Shown piece after piece: positions 1 through 5,825 of a DNA stretch of 5,825 nucleotides. Source of the DNA: Gemmatimonadota bacterium (GTDB lineage: Bacteria > Gemmatimonadota > Gemmatimonadetes > Longimicrobiales > Gaopeijiaceae). Each line of letters starts with the position of its first letter. Position 1 is the first letter of the stretch. The stretch is taken from contig JAHEKK010000231.1 of NCBI GenBank assembly GCA_024638395.1, positions 1 to 5,825 of the forward strand. Direction: 5' to 3'. Under the pieces are notes generated by a model that was not told the DNA's origin, searched no databases, and saw nothing but the letters and a program-made list of their open reading frames with translations. Made by a program: the position numbers and the translations under genes.

Positions 1-3000
1 AAGACCTTGCCGGCCTGGGTGGTCTCGTCGAACAGAATGTGAAACAGCACTGCCCGGTCCGAGCCGGCTCGACTCCCCGGCTTCAGGGGCACCCTCTTAC
101 GCTTGCCCTCCCGGCCCTCGCGTCTGGAAAACGACAGACCGAGTCGGGCCATTCCCCGCGCCGCGAGCCCGCGGACGTGATCGAGGACGAGGCGGACGAC
201 CGCAGTCCCCTGCAGCTCCACGCGGGCCCGCTCGGCCTGAAGTCGCGACTCGAGACGCCGGGCACTCGCCAACTGGAGCTCCAGACGATCGTTGAGAGCC
301 ACGAAGTCCTCCCGCAGCGTCGTCAACGCCTCCGTCGATTCGCGGCGGATGGTCTCCTCCTGATCGGCCAAAGTGGCCAGCCCGGCCAGGAGGGCCTGGC
401 GGGTGATCTCCAGGGGCTCCCGCGTGGACGTACGGATGTCTTGGCCCCTCGCCGCGAGTCGACCCTCTTCGATGGCCGCGTCGAGAGCCGCGTCAAAGCG
501 AAGCTCGAGGGATTCGCGGAGCCCCTGCACGGCGGCGGCGGTGGACGCGTACAAGGCTTCGCTCCGCTGACCCAGCTCGGCCAGGCTTGGCCGGAGCGTG
601 CGTTCCACAGAGCCGGTGGCGATAAGACGGAACGCGTGGTTTGCCAGCTCGGGATAGGACCGGACCGGGGCGTCGGGCTCCGGAAGCGCGTCGGGATCCA
701 CGACGACGAACCCCTCGGGGAGTGACGAGAGCCTTTGCTCCACCCGGTCATCGAACGCCTGGAGCATGCTGCGCACCGGTTGAATTTCCGCCCTTCGCCG
801 AAGTCCCGCCAGAGCTTGTTTGCGGAGGTCGACGGAGACGTTCTCCCCGAGCGTCTGCAAAGCCTCCTCCACGGCCTCGGCGTCCTCCTTCTCCAGGGGT
901 TCCAGGGCGGCAAGAGCTTGACTGAGCACCGCCTGGGATCGCTCCAGCGGCTCTTGTAGCGTCGAGCGGAGGTGGTTCTGGATGTCGTCTTCCAGGCCGC
1001 GGGCCCGAGTGCTCAGATCGGCCCGTAGGGCCTCCACCGTTTCGCGCCTCAGTTCGTGCTGTACGATCCCGGTGGCGAAGCTCTCCCAAGCCTGAATCGC
1101 TTCTTGAGTGCGATCCCGAGCCCGTTGAGCCCGCTCCTGCAGCCCGGAGGCCCGGCGACGACTCGAGGGTAGATCTGTTGTCCCGATGGCGGCCAGTTCC
1201 CGGCGGAACTTCCGGAAGCGCCGTTCCACGGCGGGCCGCAGAAGCGCACTTGCGCTGGGCGGATCGGCAGGTGGGTCCTCCGGTGTTGCCGAAAGGCCCT
1301 CCCGAAGCGTCAGCGCGGGCTGAGCGCTGAGTTCGGCGAGGACTTCGTGGAGATCGGTGGCAAGCGCGTGGTCCACATGGTACAGGGCGAGAGCCCGAAG
1401 AGGCGCCGTTCTCTGGAGCGTGGGCGTCGCCCCCGACAGTCTCCGGAAGGTCCGTCGCGCACGCCTGATACGCTTCATCCAACGTTGAGACGACGTATCC
1501 CAACGAGCATCGACGAACCACCGCTCCTCCAGGTCCACACCGATTTGCCGGGGCGCTTCCAGGGCCGTGCGGTGGACCTCGCTCCAGAAACGGTCGACCG
1601 CGATCTGAAGGTCCCGGGCCCACCCTTTTTCCACCTCCTGCTCTTTCTGTAGACGGTCCGCCTCGGGCCACCCTCGGATCGCTTCCGCCGTTGCCAGCGG
1701 TCCCCGGTTGCCGGCCGTGCTGAGGGTCTCGAGGGCTCGATACACCCGTGCCTCGATCTCAGCCACGGGCACCTCGAGGGCCGCCGGGAGATGAAACAGG
1801 CTTTCATCCTCGACCTCGTCCTCTACCTCGACTTCAAGCTCTCCCTCGACCCCCGCGACTTCACCGGCTCGCGTGAGGGCGAACTTGAACAGGATCGGGC
1901 CGATCAGGAGGTGTATGGCCACGGTCCCCATGACCAGGGTCCGGATCTCGGTCCCCAGGGCGCCCAGATTATTCTCGACGATGATCGACAAGCCGATCAC
2001 CACGCCGGCCTGTGCGACAAAGGAGAGCCACGCGTTCTTGCGGATGGCTTCGGGCTCACCGGCGAGCTTGGTCGCCAGCGCCGTACCGAAGTAGATGGCC
2101 GCCAGGCGTACCAGGGCAATGGCCACCGCGATCAGAAGCACGGTCCTGAGCGCCGCCAGGTCCAAGCCCGCGCCGGCGACGGAGAAGAAGACGACGTACA
2201 CCGGCAGGGCCACACGCTCGACGAGCTCGACGAAGTCGTGACCGAGGGAGGATGCGTTTTGAACCACGAACCCTGCCACGATGAAGACGAGGAGGGCTTC
2301 CAGATGGAATTCGTGAGCCACCGCCGTCATGGCGAAGATCACACCGACGACGAATAGCCAGGGTTCGGCGCCGACGTACTTCAGGTACGCGATGATGACG
2401 CCCCCCAGCGCCGCTCCCGCGAGGAGGCTCAGGGTGAGCTCGAAGGCTAATTCACCGAGGATTGCCGCTTCGAATCCATGACCGTCGGCGGAAAACGTCT
2501 GTGCCAGAGCCAGGGCCAGGGCGAGAAGGACGACCATCACGATGTCCTTCACCACCGCTACACCCAGGGTGGTATCGGCCAGGCGTCCCTTGGCCCCGGT
2601 TTCGTTGATCACCGCGATCGTCGCAGCAGGCGAGGTGCCGATGGCCATGACGCCCAGGATCATCCCCACGGACAGCACGAGGCCCAGGGGCTGGCCGTCC
2701 AGGAAGGGGATCATGCCAGCCATGGCGGCTACCGCGGCCGTGACCGCGACCAGGATCAGGGCGCCCTTGAGAAAGACGATCAGGAACAGGGAGCGGGCGA
2801 TCTTGCGGAGCCCGGCCAGGTGCATTTCCCCACCGGCGCTGAGGGCGATGAGCCCGATGGCGAGATCGTTCACGACCCGCAGGTCCGCCTCGACGGCGCT
2901 GGAAAAAACGTTCAGCACCTGAGGTCCGAACATCAGCCCGGTCACGATGTAACCCGTGATCTTCGGGAGCTGGAAGTTTGCGGCCACCTGCCCCAGGGTG

Positions 3001-3131
3001 TAGGCCGCCAGGAGGACGAAGCCGAACGTGGCCAACGAGAAGGAATTGAAGGCGGTGTCCGACGCTGCCTGGAGCATCTGCAGCAAGGCCATCAGGCCCA
3101 GTAGCAGAAGCAGGACGACGAAGCGCCTCAT
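1..3131 (-). CDS. Giant cation:proton antiporter-like protein with very long cytosolic extension (3' end beyond window)
   Basis: One minus-strand frame runs from an ATG at 3131 to the window edge without a stop, giving at least 1043 residues. Residues 1-418 are a CPA/Na_H_Exchanger-type membrane domain of about a dozen hydrophobic segments. Visible family landmarks are ITGYIVTGLMFGP (58-70), a discontinuous-helix signature GTSPAATIAV (165-174), VVKDI with K195-D196 at the ion-binding pair, LPVYVVFFSVAGAGLDL (309-325) and AWLSFVAQAGVVIGL (from 367). An acidic run (about 427-442, 10 Glu/Asp in 16) follows. Then come 600 or more charged, Ala/Leu/Arg/Glu-rich helical residues with coiled-coil-like heptads (about 945-975) and a basic patch near 1003-1022. 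The role is inferred as monovalent cation/H+ exchange at the cytoplasmic membrane. Known family members usually end after the membrane domain or carry TrkA-type domains; I recognise no such domain here. The first 22 residues could be a signal peptide or an extra helix. The start lies 22 bases after the preceding stop, with a weak GAGAG four bases upstream. Confidence 0.85.
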   Translation of the reverse strand, partial: MRRFVVLLLLLGLMALLQMLQAASDTAFNSFSLATFGFVLLAAYTLGQVAANFQLPKITGYIVTGLMFGPQVLNVFSSAVEADLRVVNDLAIGLIALSAGGEMHLAGLRKIARSLFLIVFLKGALILVAVTAAVAAMAGMIPFLDGQPLGLVLSVGMILGVMAIGTSPAATIAVINETGAKGRLADTTLGVAVVKDIVMVVLLALALALAQTFSADGHGFEAAILGELAFELTLSLLAGAALGGVIIAYLKYVGAEPWLFVVGVIFAMTAVAHEFHLEALLVFIVAGFVVQNASSLGHDFVELVERVALPVYVVFFSVAGAGLDLAALRTVLLIAVAIALVRLAAIYFGTALATKLAGEPEAIRKNAWLSFVAQAGVVIGLSIIVENNLGALGTEIRTLVMGTVAIHLLIGPILFKFALTRAGEVAGVEGELEVEVEDEVEDESLFHLPAALEVPVAEIEARVYRALETLSTAGNRGPLATAEAIRGWPEADRLQKEQEVEKGWARDLQIAVDRFWSEVHRTALEAPRQIGVDLEERWFVDARWDTSSQRWMKRIRRARRTFRRLSGATPTLQRTAPLRALALYHVDHALATDLHEVLAELSAQPALTLREGLSATPEDPPADPPSASALLRPAVERRFRKFRRELAAIGTTDLPSSRRRASGLQERAQRARDRTQEAIQAWESFATGIVQHELRRETVEALRADLSTRARGLEDDIQNHLRSTLQEPLERSQAVLSQALAALEPLEKEDAEAVEEALQTLGENVSVDLRKQALAGLRRRAEIQPVRSMLQAFDDRVEQRLSSLPEGFVVVDPDALPEPDAPVRSYPELANHAFRLIATGSVERTLRPSLAELGQRSEALYASTAAAVQGLRESLELRFDAALDAAIEEGRLAARGQDIRTSTREPLEITRQALLAGLATLADQEETIRRESTEALTTLREDFVALNDRLELQLASARRLESRLQAERARVELQGTAVVRLVLDHVRGLAARGMARLGLSFSRREGREGKRKRVPLKPGSRAGSDRAVLFHILFDETTQAGKV

Positions 3132-3153
3132 CGAGCTCTCACGGTCATGATGT

Positions 3154-4389
3154 CTACGCCGCCTTGGATCCGGGACCTGCCCTGGGGGCAAGTGAGGGCT
3201 CGGAATCGATGAGGGCACGGCGGATCTGGGCGGGGGCCAGGACTTCCCAGACCAGGACCGATATGAGGACGGCGGAGAAGAGGCCGTCTGCCGCGGGCCC
3301 CGAGTAGACCTGATTGAAGTTCACCGCCATGGCCACCGCCAGGGCGCCGTGGGCGAGGGAGCCCAGCCCCATGGTGGGGGTGTGCTCGGCAACCGCCTCT
3401 CCGTACCGGAAGGTCAGGGCCCCGCCCAACGCCTTCCCTATCGGGCGGCCCACGAGGCACAACGCGATCAGGGCCAGGACCGCCGGCGACGCCAGGGACG
3501 GCAGGTTCCACGATGCGCCGGCCAGCACCAGGACCACCACGGTCAGGGGGCGCTCGATGGACCGCATGACGTCACGGAGCGCCTTTCGGTGTCGCGAGAT
3601 GCTACCGAGCATCAGGCCCAGAACGAGGTTTACGAATAGCGGGGAAAGGTTGAGGTAGTAGGCGGAGCCGCTGGAGAAGAGGATGATCCCGATCAGTGCG
3701 AGCAGGAGCCGCTGCGGATCCCTTTCCCGGCCCAGGAACAAGAAGAACAGGATCCCGAGCACCACTCCGAACCCGAGGCTCACGGCGGCCCATTCCGTCG
3801 CGGTAAGAGGCCGGATGCCGGACGTCGTTCCGACGTGAAAAGCGCAGAAGACCAGACCGAACAATGCGGTGGCCAGGACCTCGTCGAAGTGGGCCGACGA
3901 TTCCAGAATGCGGCCCAGCCTCGCCTGACCGTCCAGGGACTCACGCACGGCACGAATGGCCTCCGGGGCACTCACGGCGCTGATGGTGCCGAGGGCCGCG
4001 GCTGCGGCGAGTGAAGCCTGGAGGTCGTTGTCGGGTGCGAACCAACGCGCCAGTAGGAGTGCGGGTATGCCCACCAGCAGAAGCGTGGCCAGCACGCCGA
4101 ACCCTGAGAGCGCCCCCGCCTCACGGTTCTGGCCGCGGATCGAGTCGAAGCGGAACTCGAGGCCGAGAGCGAGACCCAGGGCGCCGATGGCGAGACTCGT
4201 GACCGGCCCGAGTTGCAGGAGTACTTCCGGCGTCATCACGTCGGTGACATGAGGGCCAACCAGGACTCCGAGCACAACGAACTCCACCCCGGTGACGATC
4301 TGGAAGCGGGCACGCACACGCTCCGCCAGATAGTGGGTGCCAAGGTACCCGAGGCTGAGGATCGCCAGGAGCTGTAGGGTGGCGATCAT
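3154..4389 (-). CDS. Cation:proton antiporter (CPA/Na_H_Exchanger fold), 411 aa
   Basis: This complete gene encodes a polytopic membrane protein of about 12 hydrophobic segments with almost no cytosolic tail. The usual size of a CPA membrane domain is close to 400 residues. Landmarks are VEFVVLGVLVGP (35-46, the second-helix motif), GTISAVSAPEAI (134-145, the unwound fourth helix), SSAHFDEVLA (164-173, fifth helix with D169 where the catalytic Asp sits), ERPLTVVVLVLAG (279-291) and GLGSLAHGALAVAMAVN (341-357, matching the QxGxAxGLA-type helix). The expected role is exchange of Na+ or K+ for H+ across the cytoplasmic membrane. The pair at the ion site reads F168-D169 (followed by E170), not the QD of KefB/KefC or the DD of NapA, so ion choice cannot be predicted. 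It starts 54 bases after the permease fragment and stops 22 bases before the giant antiporter, so it is probably cotranscribed with both. No good Shine-Dalgarno precedes the ATG. The family assignment is firm; the substrate is not. Confidence 0.88.
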   Translation of the reverse strand: MIATLQLLAILSLGYLGTHYLAERVRARFQIVTGVEFVVLGVLVGPHVTDVMTPEVLLQLGPVTSLAIGALGLALGLEFRFDSIRGQNREAGALSGFGVLATLLLVGIPALLLARWFAPDNDLQASLAAAAALGTISAVSAPEAIRAVRESLDGQARLGRILESSAHFDEVLATALFGLVFCAFHVGTTSGIRPLTATEWAAVSLGFGVVLGILFFLFLGRERDPQRLLLALIGIILFSSGSAYYLNLSPLFVNLVLGLMLGSISRHRKALRDVMRSIERPLTVVVLVLAGASWNLPSLASPAVLALIALCLVGRPIGKALGGALTFRYGEAVAEHTPTMGLGSLAHGALAVAMAVNFNQVYSGPAADGLFSAVLISVLVWEVLAPAQIRRALIDSEPSLAPRAGPGSKAA

Positions 4390-4443
4390 GGTTTCGGGAG
4401 ACGCGGTGAGGGGCGCAGCTCTGGGCCTCGGGCCCGGTTCACG

Positions 4444-5402
4444 TCAGGCAAGAGCGCTCTCCAATCCCGAGTCGCGAACGAACAAGACCGAGGATCGCAT
4501 GCGGTGCACCGTCCGTTGCATGAAGTCGATGGCGTTCATGTTGCTGACACCCAGAATCTGGAGGTCTCCCATGGGGACGCGAGCGAGCACGTCGTCATCG
4601 GCGAAGTCCCCCACGAGCACGTACGTATTGGCCTTGACCGGAATCCGGCAGAGGTCGCGAAGCCTCTCGAGGTGGACGCGGCCCTCGATGGCCTCCTCTT
4701 CCGTGTCGCAGATGGTGGCGATGTTGAGCTCGCCCCGCCAGGCCCGCTGGAGTCGGAGGGCCGCCAGGATGCCGAGATTCATGTTCGACTCGGCCAGGTG
4801 CTGGTGGGTCGATTGGCCCGGCCGGCGCGGGGAGATCCAGAGGTTGACGACGCTGGTACGGCCGAGACCGGCTTGCGGATGGACGCCGGCAAGCATGATC
4901 CCCACCCTCAGTCGCACGGCCTCGTTCAGGACCTTCCGGAGGGGCTCGAAGCGCTCCGGCTCCGAGGGGAGGGGCAGGAAAAGGACGTTGGGTCTGAAAA
5001 ATGCGCTCCGGAGGGCCTGGAGGCCGGTGACAACGCCTTCCACGTATTCAGTCGAGTCCACGACGGAGTACGTCGACATCACGCCGGCTTTGTGGAAAGA
5101 GCGCGAGAGCTCGGCGATGCGGGGCTGAAGATGGGATACCGTGTCGCTCGTCGCGAGGCCCAGGATCTTCAGCGACCCCTCCGGTTTGCAGATGTCGGAG
5201 ACGAGCCGGTATTCCCCGCGCAGGGTCGTGGGGTCCCTGACCGGAGCGAGCAAATTGGGCTTCCACGCCCGCTCCGCCGTCAGATCCAACTCGATCACCT
5301 TGCTGGCCGCCCATTCAGCGAAGGCCACGAAGATGCCGGAACGGACCGTGCCCGTCCTCGGTAGCCGTCCCTGCCACATGATCGAGAAGTAGATGTTAGC
5401 AA
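4444..5402 (-). CDS. C-terminal cytosolic domain of an SLC12-like (cation-chloride cotransporter/APC) permease, 5' truncated
   Basis: About 311 residues follow the first in-frame ATG (5379). The frame is open a little further upstream, reading NIYFSIMWQGR, and closes at a TAA near 5411. No membrane helices are present, so this is only the tail of the protein. Features match the SLC12 C-terminal domain as I know it: RAWKPNLLAPVRDP (37-50), GSLKILGL (68-75), a FFRPNVLFLPLPS segment (127-139) equivalent to the RMKPNTLVLGF region, VVNLWIS (177-183), NLGILAALRLQRAWRGELNIATI (split here by position: 201-210 and 211-223), and a closing SSVLFVRDSGLESALA (296-311). Eukaryotic relatives carry Na+, K+ and Cl- together; bacterial relatives are usually annotated as amino acid permeases, and their substrate is often unknown. 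The coding signal stops where the base composition drops, so the roughly 450-residue transport domain is missing through a join or insertion. A free-standing soluble protein starting at 5379 is the less likely alternative. Confidence 0.72.
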
Positions 5403-5411
5403 GAAATTAAT
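5385..5411. other. Composition breakpoint (chimeric join or insertion boundary)
   Basis: To the left the DNA is GC-rich and carries the permease domain. To the right it is AT-rich and nothing in it resembles a permease membrane domain on either strand. The permease frame meets a TAA at about 5409-5411. The last plausible permease residues (NIYFSIMW) place the boundary close to 5395-5405. I see no inverted repeat, target-site duplication or integrase gene here, although the far end of the right-hand segment is outside the window. Confidence 0.7.
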
Positions 5412-5433
5412 CAATCATAAGAAGATATACATA

Positions 5434-5628
5434 TTACCTCCAGCACATGAATGCCATCACGCTTAATATGGCGAGAATTAAGTTCACTACGAACACCCAA
5501 GTGACTCCACCATCATCTAGATTGAATGGATCGAATGCCTGTAATGCACTACTCCTCTGCGTATAGATTGGAGTAGTAGTGGTAGTAGTGCTCGTCCATG
5601 TAGAAGTTGTTGTAGTCGTTGCTGCCAT
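5434..5628 (-). CDS. Small Thr-rich protein with C-terminal transmembrane helix, 64 aa
   Basis: I do not recognise this protein. I chose the ATG at 5628; an in-frame TTG at 5637 would add three residues (MFF). The N-terminal 25 or so residues are dominated by Thr and Ser, produced by ACT/ACC/ACA repeats that are read as Tyr/His/Asn/Asp in the overlapping frame. A middle part reads QAFDPFNLDDGG. A hydrophobic helix of about 20 residues (VTWVFVVNLILAILSVMAF) follows, and the protein ends at CWR. This would suit a tail-anchored or single-pass membrane protein. The first 80 bases overlap the end of the upstream frame (5549-5824), but the transmembrane part lies in sequence used by no other frame, which supports it being real. 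Codon use is AT-leaning, unlike the genes to the left. A viral or eukaryotic origin is possible. If this is eukaryotic DNA it could instead be part of an exon. Confidence 0.4.
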   Translation of the reverse strand: MAATTTTTSTWTSTTTTTTPIYTQRSSALQAFDPFNLDDGGVTWVFVVNLILAILSVMAFMCWR

Positions 5629-5824
5629 AAAAAACAAACTCTTTCAATTGACGAGCATTTAAAATTGGATGAGTTGACCGCATTCGACTTGGTGGTGAGT
5701 ACAAAGCCACTGAACGCGAGTCAATATAGTAATAATGGAGTGGGCGTATTGCAGAGGTTATTACAGGGCGCAAATTTAAGTATGCAAGATCTATCCGATA
5801 AGAGTAAGCGTAGTGATGGGGCAG
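5549..5824 (-). CDS. C-terminal part of an unknown protein with Tyr/His/Asp-rich tail (5' end beyond window)
   Basis: A minus-strand frame is open from the right window edge to a TAG at 5549-5551, giving 91 residues of the end of a longer protein. I recognise no family. It reads like a real protein: a mixed region with many aromatic residues (HHYAYSYRIDLAYLNLRPV near its visible start), a basic/polar stretch (SRMRSTHPILNARQLKEFVF), then a low-complexity tail rich in Asn, Asp, Tyr and His that closes with NLYAEE. It overlaps the 64-residue transmembrane ORF in another frame. A +1 shift in the overlap would join the two into one protein with a C-terminal membrane anchor. A run of six T (5629-5634) in the overlap makes either sequencing error or slippage conceivable. 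Base composition matches the right-hand segment, not the bacterial operon. Confidence 0.35.
   Translation of the reverse strand: MPHHYAYSYRIDLAYLNLRPVITSAIRPLHYYYIDSRSVALYSPPSRMRSTHPILNARQLKEFVFYGSNDYNNFYMDEHYYHYYSNLYAEE
5571..5625. repeat. Imperfect triplet-repeat tract (GTA/GTT-rich on the plus strand)
   Basis: Repeated gta, gtt and gtg triplets run through this stretch, beginning gagtagtagtggtagtagtg. On the minus strand they encode Thr/Ser in one frame and Tyr/His/Asn/Asp in the other, so the tract accounts for the low-complexity parts of both overlapping frames. It could be a simple repeat that causes the apparent overlap. Confidence 0.6.
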
Positions 5825-5825
5825 C

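Noticed and set aside
748..1671. Minus-strand 307-codon frame full of Gly, Arg, Pro and Ser
   Set aside because: It is the wrong frame of the giant antiporter's cytosolic extension. The other frame is continuous through this region with sensible amino acid composition and codon use.
1791..3104. Long plus-strand open frames (1791-2357 and 2478-3104) rich in Asp, His, Gly and Gln
   Set aside because: They lie antisense to the antiporter membrane domain, have low-complexity composition typical of reading a GC-rich hydrophobic gene backwards, and show no family motif.
4423..4435. Perfect short hairpin (GGGCC, three-base loop, GGCCC) between the permease and the 411-residue antiporter
   Set aside because: The stem is only five base pairs with no T-run after it in the direction of transcription. 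It is expected by chance in such GC-rich DNA, so I do not call a terminator.
4504..5364. Plus-strand 286-codon frame, and a 263-codon one at 4337-5128
   Set aside because: Both are antisense to the SLC12-like domain, which has recognisable conserved motifs; the plus-strand translations have none.
5379..5437. Intron-like signals on the minus strand: GGAG/GTAATAT after the 64-residue ORF, TGCTAAC, then GTGGCAG before the permease domain
   Set aside because: The match is suggestive only. It would join a viral- or eukaryotic-like peptide to a bacterial operon gene across a large composition change; a chimeric join explains the data better.
5390..5825. CRISPR array, tRNA or insertion-sequence ends in the AT-rich segment
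   Set aside because: There are no evenly spaced repeats, no tRNA-like cloverleaf that I can trace, and no terminal inverted repeats. The only repeat is the triplet tract at 5571-5625.

Overview
The window is most of a minus-strand ion-transport operon from a GC-rich bacterium (positions 1 to about 5395), joined abruptly to about 430 bases of AT-richer DNA of different character (about 5400-5825). The bacterial part has strong G/C preference at third codon positions, gene gaps of 54 and 22 bases, and typical bacterial membrane-transport families. The phylum cannot be fixed from the sequence. Prokaryotic SLC12-like permeases occur in several environmental phyla, so an uncultured soil or aquatic bacterium is a reasonable guess but only a guess.

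In the direction of transcription (right to left) the operon holds three genes. First comes the C-terminal cytosolic domain of a cation-chloride-cotransporter-like (SLC12/APC superfamily) permease (about 5400-4444); its membrane domain is missing because the sequence changes character exactly where it should continue. Second is a complete 411-residue cation:proton antiporter of the CPA/Na_H_Exchanger fold (4389-3154). Third is a very large antiporter-like protein starting at 3131 that stays open to the left edge of the window: at least 1043 residues, of which about 418 are a second antiporter membrane domain and more than 600 are a charged, largely helical cytosolic extension. This third gene fills the left 3.1 kb in one uninterrupted minus-strand frame. 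All three proteins would act at the cytoplasmic membrane, so the locus looks like an ion, pH or volume homeostasis cassette.

The right-hand 430 bases are roughly 40% GC by eye and contain two overlapping minus-strand reading frames. One is open at the right edge and ends in a Tyr/His/Asp/Glu-rich tail. The other is a 64-residue Thr-rich protein with a C-terminal transmembrane helix. I do not recognise either. Their compact overlap and composition suggest a viral, eukaryotic or mobile source. The simplest explanation for the sharp change is a chimeric assembly join; a real insertion into the permease gene is the alternative.
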